Below, piece after piece: positions 42,896 to 51,197 of a DNA stretch of 64,000 nucleotides. Below the pieces are notes generated by a model. The model ran no database searches. It saw only the letters and a program-made list of their open reading frames with translations, and was not told the origin of the DNA. The stretch is from CAYWBU01 sp942491525 (GTDB lineage: Bacteria; Desulfobacterota; Desulfomonilia; UBA1062), in NCBI GenBank assembly GCA_942491525.1, contig CALOBW010000044.1, positions 186,001 to 250,000 on the forward strand, written 5' to 3'. Made by a program: the position numbers and the translations under genes. Position 1 is the stretch's first letter; the number at the start of each line of letters is the position of its first letter.

Positions 42896-45160
42896 TTAGT
42901 CAGCCAGAACTTCGGCCAGCAACTCCGGGTTGTCGGTCATGATGCCGTCAACCTTGGCCACGTTCTTGAGCCAGCGCATGCTGAAGGCCTGATTTACGGT
43001 CCAGATGTTGGAGTTGATCCCAGCGGCCCGGGCCTTGGCGATCACATCCGGAGTCGAGATAGCCCACGGCAGCGCCAGAACCTCACCGGGCTGATCCGGA
43101 GCCATCAGATCCTCTACGGTGGAGCTCAGGAAGTCGAGCACACCGTCGATTGAATAGCAGCGGACCAGGTCCATGTTGCGCTCCTGCCCCTTCTGTTTGA
43201 TCAGATCCAGGGCTTCCTGGTTGAAGGCACCCATCTGCAGGCGATTGATCAGCTGACCGGTGCCGCCGTCATACGTTGCAATCAACTCCAGGACCTTATC
43301 AACGGCCTCATCACGATTCTCGGCACTCTTGATCTCGAGAATCATGGGAATTTCAGGAAATTCATCTACCAACATTTTCAGTACATCTTCAACAGTGGGA
43401 ATACTGACTGGCGCGTATGTGCCATCACGATACGGATATTTACCATTCTCTTTAAAATTCCATCCAGCATTCAATGCTTGCAAATCAGCGAGATAGTACT
43501 CAGTTATTGGACCACTACCGTTGGTACAACGGTCAACAGTAGCATCATGCGAAATTACCATATAGCCATCCTTGGTCATATGACAGTCACCCTCAATAGC
43601 GTCAGCACCCATCTTTATCGCATACCTATATGCCTCAAGTGTATCCTCGGGCTTTAAAAGTCCACCGCCACGATGGGCAATGTTCATTGGATACTTTCCA
43701 CCAACACTATAATCGGTCAGCCAAACATTATCCGCCTCCGGACCTTCCTCTGCCAGACCGAGCCATACCATCACATCTTCCCAGGTCCAGCAAATATCTT
43801 CAGCAAGAACCGGATCGGTCTCATCATAGCCACCGCCGATCTCCAACAAGGATGGCATCAACTCATGATGGATCTGGAAGGCGGCATAGGGCACATCATT
43901 GGCTCTAGCGCCCAAGCCGTCCTGACGCACAGTGTCACCAACCATGCCGACCACGTTCTGCTTGCCATAAAGCTCACAGAAGATGGCGATGGCCTCGGGC
44001 TTGAACTCCTCGGAATGCTCATAGGGCATGTCATGTTTGACCAGTGTCAGAACACTCTTGGCACCGGCAAAGTGCAGCTGCATCTGCTCGCGGGTCTTGG
44101 CGCGCATATGCTCGGACATACCGGAGATAATGATCATGTCGCTGTCATCGCTGGAATCATCCAGATCCTTGCCGACCAACCAGGTGCCGACAACCTCGGC
44201 GGCGGTGTGGTCCACCAGGGGCCACTCCTCACGCACGCTGTTCAGGGCGCTGATGATGTCGATCAGGGCGTTCTTGCCGCCAGTCTCATGCAGGGTATTG
44301 TCATGGTCGGTCAGGATGACCCTGCGGTTCTTGGTTTTATCCATGGCGAGGACGCGCACGATGGCCTCGCCCACAACGCTGGGATCACTCACCAGGCGAG
44401 CGCGCAGCACCAGATCCTTCTGCTCATCACCAAAAACATCTTCCGGCAGGAGAGCGGCCAGTTTCTCAAGCGAGGCCTTGCCACCCTTGTCGGTTGCAAC
44501 AGGATCGCCCAGCGGATACTCAGTGCCCTCAAAAACCACCGAGAACTGCACAACGGCATCGGTCACCTTGGGAGCCAAAATGTGAGCCAGCAAACCCTCA
44601 CCGGCCAGTTTGGGCAGGGCGTAGACATTGGCATTGGGCAAAATCTCATGCTTGGAACCACCACCATCAACATGGTTGGCGGCAGTAGCACCATCAGCCA
44701 CCACAATCTTCAAAACCCGCGCACCAACGCCATCCAGACTGAGGCTCTTGGGCTCGTCAGCCGCAACCTCCAGCTGCCCACCGGTCAGGACATTATTCAG
44801 GAAATCAGAAAAGGCGCTCAGGACAACATTTTCCGGCGCGATTGATTTGACATTCAGGTTGGCAGCCATAAGCCCTTCCAGCTCGTCGGCCACCTCGGCC
44901 AGCTGGTCCTCGTCGGCCATATCGAGCATACCAACTTTGATGGTCACGATCTCCATCAGCTCCTGGTTGGTGCCGTCATCCTCGACGCTCAGACCTGCCA
45001 GGGTTTTGGCAATCGATTCCAGGGATGGCGAGACTTCAACCGCCGCTTCTAGATCGGCCTGGGTAACCGGGAGAGGCTGATCACCATCCTTGCTGCCACA
45101 GCCGTTTAAGACCAAACACAGAACAATACCTACGACATACAACCATCTAAGTTGCTTCAT
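42896..45160 (-). CDS. Lipoprotein with lipin-like HAD domain fused to glycerophosphodiester phosphodiesterase
   Basis: A 754-residue two-enzyme lipoprotein. Signal MKQLRWLYVVGIVLCLVLNGC gives lipidated Cys21. Residues about 30-275 are an uncharacterised region. A HAD phosphatase domain begins at VILTDHDNTLHETGG (DxDxT nucleophile, Asp284), with IIISGMSEHM, EEFKPEAIAIF and GMVGDTVRQDG as later motifs; this resembles lipin/LNS2 phosphatases. The C-terminal GDPD domain has NIAHRGGGLLKPEDTLEAY (His ~496), GADAIEGDCHMTKDGYMVIS-HD and PMILEIKS. Together they could strip head groups and phosphate from phospholipid products. AGGAGG precedes the ATG at 45160. A less GC-rich patch crosses the GDPD active site (about 43,360-43,720). 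Confidence 0.85.
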   Translation of the reverse strand: MKQLRWLYVVGIVLCLVLNGCGSKDGDQPLPVTQADLEAAVEVSPSLESIAKTLAGLSVEDDGTNQELMEIVTIKVGMLDMADEDQLAEVADELEGLMAANLNVKSIAPENVVLSAFSDFLNNVLTGGQLEVAADEPKSLSLDGVGARVLKIVVADGATAANHVDGGGSKHEILPNANVYALPKLAGEGLLAHILAPKVTDAVVQFSVVFEGTEYPLGDPVATDKGGKASLEKLAALLPEDVFGDEQKDLVLRARLVSDPSVVGEAIVRVLAMDKTKNRRVILTDHDNTLHETGGKNALIDIISALNSVREEWPLVDHTAAEVVGTWLVGKDLDDSSDDSDMIIISGMSEHMRAKTREQMQLHFAGAKSVLTLVKHDMPYEHSEEFKPEAIAIFCELYGKQNVVGMVGDTVRQDGLGARANDVPYAAFQIHHELMPSLLEIGGGYDETDPVLAEDICWTWEDVMVWLGLAEEGPEADNVWLTDYSVGGKYPMNIAHRGGGLLKPEDTLEAYRYAIKMGADAIEGDCHMTKDGYMVISHDATVDRCTNGSGPITEYYLADLQALNAGWNFKENGKYPYRDGTYAPVSIPTVEDVLKMLVDEFPEIPMILEIKSAENRDEAVDKVLELIATYDGGTGQLINRLQMGAFNQEALDLIKQKGQERNMDLVRCYSIDGVLDFLSSTVEDLMAPDQPGEVLALPWAISTPDVIAKARAAGINSNIWTVNQAFSMRWLKNVAKVDGIMTDNPELLAEVLAD

Positions 45161-45318
45161 ACTTCCTCCTCTTGATGAATAAAACGGATGAGCCAATGCT
45201 CAACAAACTCAATGAGAAGAAGATATCATAAATATTAATTTATGGTAAAGATAGAATAAATTGTCAGCTCATATTAGGCGCTTATCACTTAATATTATTA
45301 ATAGATTTTATTCTATCC
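45161..45318. other. AT-rich intergenic region upstream of the HAD-GDPD gene
   Basis: 158 bases between the steroid-reductase-like stop and the HAD-GDPD start. It contains a dyad CATAAAT/ATTTATG (45227-45244) and AT-rich stretches that probably include the minus-strand promoter. No gene is visible. Confidence 0.4.
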
Positions 45319-46089
45319 CTACAGGACTCCCGGTATGATGGCCTTGCGATTCTGCGGATAGTCACTGAACTTCCGCCTGTACCAGCGGTGGTGCGCAAAG
45401 GCGCGCGGAAAGAGGTTGGCAATGGTAAAGATGGCAAAGACCGCCCCGGCCGGCGTCCAGGTGGCGATGGCGAAGCCGCACCACTCGATGATCTCGCCCA
45501 GATAGTTGGGACTCGTCACCCAGCGGTAGAGCCCGCCCTGCGGAATCTTGTAGCCGCTCTCACCGGGCTGGCGCAGATTGCGCAGGATGGCGTCCGAATT
45601 GATATTGATCGAGAGGCCGCAGACCATCATCAAAACGCCGACAATGAAGCGCGGGTCCACAAGCCAGCTGCTGTCCAGCAGGTGTGGCGCCAGATTGCTG
45701 ACCGCATAGGCGATCATGTAGCCGTTGAGCAGATTGAAGACGAAGCCGCTCACAACTGCGGCCACCGGTTTACGCTTGCCCCCGCCCCGGATCAGGCCCG
45801 GGAAGATGATTGAACGGTAGAAGTAGTGCAGCTCCCAGATGACCAGAATCACCAGCGGCACCAGCTGCATGGCATTGGCGCCCATGAAGAAGACGGCCGC
45901 AAAGATAAAGGGCGGCGGCACCTCCATGATGTACCAGCCCAGCTTATAGTCCATGCGCGGCCCCCAGCCGTCCTGCATATGGCGGCCATAGGGCGCGGTG
46001 AAGAAGAAGAGAAACGGAAAGCTGATCAACGCCGTGATCAGCAGGAACCAGAGGCAGATTTTGTAAAGTAGCAGTCCATCCATAAACAC
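45319..46089 (-). CDS. Steroid 5-alpha-reductase (SRD5A)-like membrane protein
   Basis: A 256-residue polytopic membrane protein with six or seven helices. It resembles eukaryotic 3-oxo-5-alpha-steroid 4-dehydrogenase along its whole length: APYGRH near the N-terminus, HYFYRSIIFPGLIRGGGK, NLLNGYM, WLVDPRFIVGVLMMVCG, INSDAILRNLRQPGESGYKI, PQGGLYRWVTSPNYLGE, IIEWCGFAIATW and FAHHRWYRRKF. These include the NADPH-binding C-terminal motifs (NY.GE..EWCG). The family reduces 4,5-double bonds of steroids or polyprenoid lipids; the bacterial substrate is unknown. It is 53 bases after the cyclotransferase gene on the same strand, so the two likely share a promoter. Confidence 0.88.
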   Translation of the reverse strand: MFMDGLLLYKICLWFLLITALISFPFLFFFTAPYGRHMQDGWGPRMDYKLGWYIMEVPPPFIFAAVFFMGANAMQLVPLVILVIWELHYFYRSIIFPGLIRGGGKRKPVAAVVSGFVFNLLNGYMIAYAVSNLAPHLLDSSWLVDPRFIVGVLMMVCGLSININSDAILRNLRQPGESGYKIPQGGLYRWVTSPNYLGEIIEWCGFAIATWTPAGAVFAIFTIANLFPRAFAHHRWYRRKFSDYPQNRKAIIPGVL

Positions 46090-46142
46090 CCCTCAAAATT
46101 ATAAACGATGTTTATGGAACATAGATTGAAAATTGCGGCCCG

Positions 46143-46598
46143 TCAACTCTCCTGGAAATCCTCAGGCAGCCTATCCTCGGCATAGTAGTCCATGAGGCGC
46201 CCCAGGTTCCAGCCCTCCGAGCTCAGACGGCGCCTGTGCATCCAGGGCACCACGTAGGCCCAGGCCATCACCATAGTGCCGGAACGGGTCCGCACCTCCA
46301 CGATGCGCCGTTCATAGAGCTCCCCCTCATAGCGGTCGATCTCCTGCAAATCATGCGCTGAAATGCCGAGGTAGAGCACGCCATCAACCTGCCCCCCCTC
46401 ACAGGAAACAATCCCGGGATAGGCGTTTCCCCTGACCCGATAGATGGCATAGCCTTGCAGTTGGGCGCGCTGCGCCTTGTAGAGCCTGCCGGTCAGCTGA
46501 AAAATATTTTCCGGCAGCTGCAGAGTGCCATAACAAAAGAGGGCCCTGATGGGAGCCAGCCCTTCACGTACCGGAGTTACACCTGTTCCATCAAACAT
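46143..46598 (-). CDS. Gamma-glutamylcyclotransferase-like protein (AIG2/GGCT fold)
   Basis: A 151-residue protein with the fold's signature LFCYGTLQLPENIFQ near the N-terminus and the catalytic-glutamate region IDRYEGELYERRIVEV. NAYPGIVSCEGGQVDGVLY completes the substrate cavity. Members cleave gamma-glutamyl-amines or peptides to 5-oxoproline, though many bacterial ones are untested. A promoter reads TTGGCA-16-TATAGT just upstream. It precedes the SRD5A-like gene. Confidence 0.85.
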   Translation of the reverse strand: MFDGTGVTPVREGLAPIRALFCYGTLQLPENIFQLTGRLYKAQRAQLQGYAIYRVRGNAYPGIVSCEGGQVDGVLYLGISAHDLQEIDRYEGELYERRIVEVRTRSGTMVMAWAYVVPWMHRRRLSSEGWNLGRLMDYYAEDRLPEDFQES

Positions 46599-46631
46599 TG
46601 TACACCCCCGTATCTGACTCTAATATCTACT

Positions 46632-46659
46632 ACTATAATGAATAGATCTCACCTGCCAA
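46632..46659 (-). promoter_or_regulatory. Promoter of the cyclotransferase-SRD5A-like operon
   Basis: Minus strand TTGGCA (46654-46659), 16-base spacer, TATAGT (46632-46637); predicted start near 46625, 27 bases before the ATG. Confidence 0.6.
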
Positions 46660-46664
46660 GTCCA

Positions 46665-46694
46665 TTGACATCCGGGGATGATCCGTCCTATCTA
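46665..46694 (+). promoter_or_regulatory. Promoter of the cysteine synthase gene
   Basis: Perfect TTGACA (46665-46670), 18-base spacer, TATCTA (46689-46694), placed 29 bases before the ATG. It lies back-to-back with the minus-strand promoter at 46632-46659. Confidence 0.6.
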
Positions 46695-46722
46695 AAATCA
46701 GAAGTCAACAGAGGAGCAGCCA

Positions 46723-47625
46723 ATGTTTTCAAAAAATGTTCTGGACCAGATAGGCAATACGCCGATCGTCTGCCTCAAAGAGGCCATCGGCGCCAACATC
46801 TTCGGCAAGGCCGAATACCTCAACCCGGGCGGCAGCATCAAGGACCGCGTGGCCTTCTTCATGCTTGAAGAGGCCAAGAAGAACGGCCAGTTAAAAGATG
46901 GCGACACCATCGCCGAACCGACCTCCGGCAACACCGGCATCGGCATCTCGCTGGTGGGCGGCATGATGGGCCACAAGGTGGTTATCGCCATGCCCGAAAA
47001 TATGAGCATCGAGCGCCGCAACATCATGCAGGCCCTGGGCGCCGAAGTCATCCTGACCCCGGCCGATCAGAGCGTCGAGGGCGCCATCAACGCCATCAAA
47101 AAGGTACAGGCTGAACGGGCAAACGTCTACGTCCCCAACCAGTTTGAGAACCCCAACAACCCGCTGGCCCACTACCTGAATACCGGCCCCGAAATCTGGC
47201 GCCAGCTGCGCCACAACGTGGACATCTTTGTCTCGGGCCTCGGCAGCGGCGGCACCCTGGGCGGGGTGGGCAAGTTCCTCAAGGAGCGCGACCCCAAGAC
47301 CAAGATCGTGGCCGTGGAGCCCAAAAACGTCTCGGCCCTGCTGGGCCACGAGCCCGGCCTACACCGCATCGAAGGCATCGGCGACGGCTTCATCCCGCCC
47401 GTGCTCGACACATCCCTGGTGGACGAGGTCATCGAGGTCACCGACGACGACGCCATCCAGACCTGCCGCCTGCTGGCCCGCAGCGCCGGCCTGCTGGTGG
47501 GCACCTCATCAGGCGCCAATATCTGGGCCTGCCGCCAGCTGGCCGACAAGTACGGACCCGACAAGATCATCGCCACGGTCCTGCCCGACCGCGCCGAGCG
47601 CTACTTCAGCACCGCTTTGCTCTAG
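46723..47625 (+). CDS. cysK: PLP-dependent cysteine synthase family protein
   Basis: A 300-residue fold-type II PLP enzyme that makes cysteine from O-acetylserine and sulfide, or a close relative. QIGNTPIVCL, the PLP lysine in NPGGSIKDRVAFFM (Lys43), the substrate loop EPTSGNTGIGISL, the phosphate-cup GLGSGGTLGG, and GTSSGANIWA are present. The sequence lacks any C-terminal CBS domain. It could equally serve a cystathionine or other beta-replacement reaction. AGAGGAG precedes the ATG. Confidence 0.9.
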   Translation: MFSKNVLDQIGNTPIVCLKEAIGANIFGKAEYLNPGGSIKDRVAFFMLEEAKKNGQLKDGDTIAEPTSGNTGIGISLVGGMMGHKVVIAMPENMSIERRNIMQALGAEVILTPADQSVEGAINAIKKVQAERANVYVPNQFENPNNPLAHYLNTGPEIWRQLRHNVDIFVSGLGSGGTLGGVGKFLKERDPKTKIVAVEPKNVSALLGHEPGLHRIEGIGDGFIPPVLDTSLVDEVIEVTDDDAIQTCRLLARSAGLLVGTSSGANIWACRQLADKYGPDKIIATVLPDRAERYFSTALL

Positions 47626-47657
47626 AACTGTAAGGGGTTATACTATATGGATAAACT

Positions 47658-48611
47658 ATGTCTGAGATAAAACTGAGCGTAATCATCCCCATGTTCAACG
47701 AGGCCGAGAATGCCATCGATACCATCCGGCGCGTCGAGCAGACCCTGAACGCCCTGGGCGAGCCCTTTGAGATCATTCCGGTCAATGACGGCAGCACCGA
47801 TGAGACGCTTCAAATCTTAGATCAGATTGCAGAAACAAATCCCAACGTAAGGGTCGTCTCCTACTGGAAGAACGGCGGCCGCGGCAAGGCCCTGCGCTAC
47901 GGCTTCAAGGCCGCGCGCGGACACTACATCTCATCCGTCGACGCCGACCTCTCCTACGACCCGGAGTACATCCTCAAGATGGCCAAGGTGCTCGACCAGG
48001 AGGATGATATCGACGTGGTGCTGGCCAGCCCCTACATGCCCGGCGGACGCACCGAGGGCGTGCCGCTTAACCGGCTGCTGATCAGCAAGCTGGGCAACCA
48101 GATCATCAACCTCTCCATGCCCGAGAACATCTATACCATCACCTGCGTGGTGCGCTGCTACCGCCGCGAGGTGCTGGAGAGCCTGGATCTGGAATCAAAC
48201 GACAAGGAGATCCACCTGGAGATCCTGAGCAAGGTGCTGGCCATGGGCTTCAAGGTCAAGGAGATCCCGGCCGTGCTGACCGCGCGCCAGCGGGGCAGAT
48301 CCAAGTTCCGCTTCCGCTCCACGGCCTCGTCGCACCTGGTCTTCACCATGTTCCAGCGCCCGGCCCTGCTCTTCGGCATCGTCGGCATCCTCCTGACCCT
48401 GATCGGCCTGGGCATCGGCCTCTATCTGAGCGGCCTCTACATGGATGGCTCCCTGAGCCCGGACCGGCCCCTGATCAACCTGATGACGCTCTTCATCCTG
48501 GGCGGTATCCAGATCCGACAAGCGCAACATCATGATCGATGTGGTCAACCGGGTGGCCCAGAATATCTTCATCCCCTTCTCCGTGGGCGGCGGCATCCGC
48601 ACCATGGATGA
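47658..48611 (+). CDS. Family 2 glycosyltransferase, 3' end broken at the junction with hisF
   Basis: A DPM1/polyprenyl-phosphate-type GT2. LSVIIPMFNEAENAIDTIRR opens the domain, NDGSTDETLQ and SSVDADLSYDPEYI (DxD) follow, and two C-terminal hydrophobic segments begin at LVFTMFQRPALLFGIVG. Homologues continue past LGGIQI with a final helix and tail. Here, after LFILGGIQI (about 48,515), the DNA changes to hisF read in the wrong frame, giving a nonsense tail (RQAQHHDRCGQPGG) to 48611. The gene is therefore a truncated chimera as sequenced. It begins 32 bases after cysteine synthase. Confidence 0.85.
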   Translation: MSEIKLSVIIPMFNEAENAIDTIRRVEQTLNALGEPFEIIPVNDGSTDETLQILDQIAETNPNVRVVSYWKNGGRGKALRYGFKAARGHYISSVDADLSYDPEYILKMAKVLDQEDDIDVVLASPYMPGGRTEGVPLNRLLISKLGNQIINLSMPENIYTITCVVRCYRREVLESLDLESNDKEIHLEILSKVLAMGFKVKEIPAVLTARQRGRSKFRFRSTASSHLVFTMFQRPALLFGIVGILLTLIGLGIGLYLSGLYMDGSLSPDRPLINLMTLFILGGIQIRQAQHHDRCGQPGGPEYLHPLLRGRRHPHHG

Positions 48612-49128
48612 CATGTACAGCGTGCTGGACGCCGGCGCCGAAAAGATCAGCGTCAACTCGGCCGCCGTGCTCAACCCCGACATCATTTCCGAGGGCGCCA
48701 GGCGCTTCGGCAACCAGTGCATCGTGCTCGGCATGGACGCCAAGTGGGTCGGCGTCTCAAATAAGATTCCGTCCGGCTACGAGGTCGTCATCAACGGCGG
48801 CCGCAAGGCCATGGGCATGGACGCCCTGGAGTGGGCCCTCAAGGCCCAGGAGCTGGGCGCCGGCGAGATCTGCATGAACTCCATCGATGCCGACGGCACC
48901 AAGGACGGCTATGAACTCAACCTGACCGGCCTGATCTCGCGCAGCGTCACCATCCCGGTGATCGCCTCGGGCGGCGCCGGCACCCCCCAGCATCTGAGCG
49001 ACGTCTTCAAGAAGGCCGACGCCGATGCCGCCCTGATCGCCTCCATGGTGCACTACGGCACCTACAGCGTGCCAGAGATCAAGGAGTTCCTCAAAAATGA
49101 CGGCATCCCGGTGCGGGATAAGATTTAA
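48514..49128 (+). CDS. hisF: HisF (imidazole glycerol phosphate synthase cyclase subunit), 5'-truncated
   Basis: The C-terminal ~204 residues of HisF. SDKRNIMIDVVNRVAQNI, IPFSVGGGIRTMDD, EKISVNSAAV, MNSIDADGTKDGYEL (catalytic-type Asp) and VIASGGAGTPQHLSDVF are typical of the (beta/alpha)8 barrel. The first ~50 residues, with the catalytic aspartate of the CLDVKDG motif, are missing. Homology starts at the SDKRN codons at 48514, immediately after glycosyltransferase sequence. The first ATG is 48532, without a ribosome site. As sequenced it cannot be a functional HisF. No other his gene is in the window. The stop overlaps the converging pabBC stop by 4 bases. Confidence 0.85.
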   Translation, partial: SDKRNIMIDVVNRVAQNIFIPFSVGGGIRTMDDMYSVLDAGAEKISVNSAAVLNPDIISEGARRFGNQCIVLGMDAKWVGVSNKIPSGYEVVINGGRKAMGMDALEWALKAQELGAGEICMNSIDADGTKDGYELNLTGLISRSVTIPVIASGGAGTPQHLSDVFKKADADAALIASMVHYGTYSVPEIKEFLKNDGIPVRDKI

Positions 49129-50813
49129 TCCACCAGCACTGCTTCACGCCACTTGCGCACCGAGTTGATCAGCCAGATCTTCTCGGCCCGGCGCAGCATC
49201 TCCCGGGTAATGACTGCCTCCTCAATCTGGCCGCGGTCCAGCAGATACTGGCGCATGGTGCCGGGCAGCAGGCCGCATTGCAAAGCCGGCGTCAGTTTGC
49301 ACCCGTCCAGTTCAATGACGATATTGGCAATGGTGGTCTCGGTGACCTCGCCATGCTCATTCAGTAGAACCGTATCGTCGCAATCAGAGACCTTGGCCTG
49401 CTCATAGTGGTCACGGATGGTGGTCTTGTGGCGCAGGAAGATGTCGCCCTGGCGCATATTGACCGGTGAGAACCTGAGCCGCGCCGGCTCAGGCAGACTT
49501 GCCAGCGCATGGGGCTCAAGCATAAGCTGACCGTCACCGGCAAGCAGCAGCCGCAGACGGGTTGGCGCGCTCAAATCAAGATCCAACTGGTTGCGGATTG
49601 CATCCAGGTCGCACTCAAAGCCGAAGCAGGCGGCCGAGCGAGTCAAACGCGCCAGGTGGTAGTCCAGCAGGAAGAACTCGCCATCCCAGAGTATGGTCTC
49701 CAGCAATCTGAAACCATTGCCACGCTTGAGGACCTGGGCCTTCAGTTTCGTCTCGATATATTCAGCTTGCGCATCCGAGTCCCAGACGATGCCGCTGCCC
49801 ACGCCATACTCAAGGCTCCGTTTCTGTTTATCAAACCAGAGGGTGCGGATGGCCACATTGAACTGGGCCCGCTCAGGCCCCATGAAACCGATAGTGCCGG
49901 TATAGATGCCGCGCGGAGAGTCCTCCAGCTCATCGATGATCCGCATGGTAGATACCTTGGGCGCACCGGTGATGGAGGCGCAGGGAAAGAGCGCGCTCAT
50001 GATCTCGCTCAAACCCGCCCTGCTCCGGCAGGTCACACTGGAGGTCATCTGCCAGAGGGTGTTGTAGCGTTCGACCTCGAAGAGGCGCGGCACCTTAACC
50101 GAGCCGGGCTGAGCGATGCGCCCCATGTCATTGCGGATCATGTCCACAATCATGAGATTCTCGGCCCGGTTCTTCTCGCAGGCCATCAGGTCGCCGGCCA
50201 GCTTATGATCTTCATCCGGTGTGTTTCCGCGGCGGGCCGTGCCCTTCATGGGCTTCGATATCAAAGACTCTCCTTGCCGGGCAAAAAATATTTCGGGCGA
50301 GGCCGAGAGCACGGCAAAGTCCGGCGTCTCAATGAAGGCGCCGTAGTCAAACTGCCCGGCGCGCACCAGCGAGCGGAAAGCTTCAAAAGCAGCCCCATCA
50401 TAACCTGACTGCAAACGGTAGGTGTAGTTGACCTGATAGGTCTGGCCCTCGCGGATATACTCTTTGATGCGCCGGATATGCTCAATGTAAACGGCCTCGC
50501 TGATCGAGGGCTGCCAATCCTGCGGCAGGGACGCGGCCGTACCCGCCAGATCGGCCTCATGCACCTCGCTGAAGATGGCAAACCAGAGCAGCGGACATTC
50601 GCCCTGCTTGACCGCCAGGGCGGCATCAAAGGCCGGCGCCGCCTCATAGGTCAGGAAACCGGCCGCATATTGCCCAGCATCAACGGCCTCCTGCACCTGA
50701 TCCAGCAGAAATTTCACCTGAGGCAGGTCATACGTGCAAAATACTCGCTGCAACCCGCCAAACTCCAGCCAGCGCTGCTCTTTGGCATCGTGCATTATCG
50801 CCCTGATTGTCAT
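49125..50813 (-). CDS. pabBC: Fused aminodeoxychorismate synthase component I and 4-amino-4-deoxychorismate lyase (PabB-PabC)
   Basis: A 562-residue bifunctional enzyme for p-aminobenzoate, the folate precursor. The N-terminal ~370 residues are the chorismate-utilising PabB (SPEIFFARQGESLISKPMKG, TARRGNTPDEDH, NLMIVDMIRNDMGRIA, SALFPCASITGAPK, YTGTIGFMGP). The C-terminal ~190 residues are a fold-type IV PLP enzyme (LLETILWDGEFFLLDYHLARL, NEHGEVTETTIANI, GLLPGTMRQYLL, ITREMLRRAEKIWLINSVR). PabA glutaminase must come from elsewhere. Start at 50813 (or 50795) fits conservation better than the longer open frame to 50888. Confidence 0.93.
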   Translation of the reverse strand: MTIRAIMHDAKEQRWLEFGGLQRVFCTYDLPQVKFLLDQVQEAVDAGQYAAGFLTYEAAPAFDAALAVKQGECPLLWFAIFSEVHEADLAGTAASLPQDWQPSISEAVYIEHIRRIKEYIREGQTYQVNYTYRLQSGYDGAAFEAFRSLVRAGQFDYGAFIETPDFAVLSASPEIFFARQGESLISKPMKGTARRGNTPDEDHKLAGDLMACEKNRAENLMIVDMIRNDMGRIAQPGSVKVPRLFEVERYNTLWQMTSSVTCRSRAGLSEIMSALFPCASITGAPKVSTMRIIDELEDSPRGIYTGTIGFMGPERAQFNVAIRTLWFDKQKRSLEYGVGSGIVWDSDAQAEYIETKLKAQVLKRGNGFRLLETILWDGEFFLLDYHLARLTRSAACFGFECDLDAIRNQLDLDLSAPTRLRLLLAGDGQLMLEPHALASLPEPARLRFSPVNMRQGDIFLRHKTTIRDHYEQAKVSDCDDTVLLNEHGEVTETTIANIVIELDGCKLTPALQCGLLPGTMRQYLLDRGQIEEAVITREMLRRAEKIWLINSVRKWREAVLVD

Positions 50814-50933
50814 TATAAAAACTAACCCCTGGCCAAATCGGGCCTGCCCACCTCTTAATTGATCAGGCGCCGGATGGCAAGTATCCATAAAAATTCAAAT
50901 TAGGTGTTAAGTGTTTTCTCAATCTGACGATCA

Positions 50934-50960
50934 TATAATTACACCGAAAAAAAACCTCCT
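50934..50960 (+). promoter_or_regulatory. Possible promoter and anti-ribosome-site leader upstream of the small membrane peptide
   Basis: A perfect TATAAT (50934-50939), with a weak -35, points to a transcript that starts near 50946. Its leader contains CCTCCT (50955-50960), complementary to the ribosome site GGAGG at 51041-51045, with a strong terminator hairpin between them. Confidence 0.35.
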
Positions 50961-50966
50961 CTTTTT

Positions 50967-50998
50967 TGCCAGGCAACCTAATTGCCTGGCATTTTTTT
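50967..50998 (+). terminator. Strong intrinsic terminator in the leader of the small peptide/MFS genes
   Basis: A perfect 10-bp stem (TGCCAGGCAA/TTGCCTGGCA, loop CCTAA) followed by seven T, oriented with the plus strand. No annotated plus-strand gene precedes it, so it is either an attenuator in the leader or the end of a very short RNA. Confidence 0.8.
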
Positions 50999-51050
50999 AT
51001 CCGTAACCCAATTCCGGTTTCTGACGATAAGTTCATTATTGGAGGTCAGC

Positions 51051-51164
51051 ATGCTGATATACATAGCCACTCTGGTCGGTTTAGGTCTGATAATGGCGCT
51101 CTACATGGAAGCCAACCACCTCGACCAGCAGGAAGTCAAAGCCTACATAAAGAGACGGCGCTGA
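51051..51164 (+). CDS. 37-residue predicted membrane peptide
   Basis: MLIYIATLVGLGLIMALYM forms one hydrophobic helix, followed by a short charged tail (EANHLDQQEVKAYIKRRR). The ribosome site GGAGGT lies 4-5 bases before the ATG, which supports translation. It resembles no family I recognise. It sits 52 bases before the MFS exporter on the same strand and could assist it, but that is inference. A typical annotation pipeline would skip it because of size. Confidence 0.65.
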   Translation: MLIYIATLVGLGLIMALYMEANHLDQQEVKAYIKRRR

Positions 51165-51197
51165 TTTTTCAGCCATAGATCTATATTTCTGAGGAGC

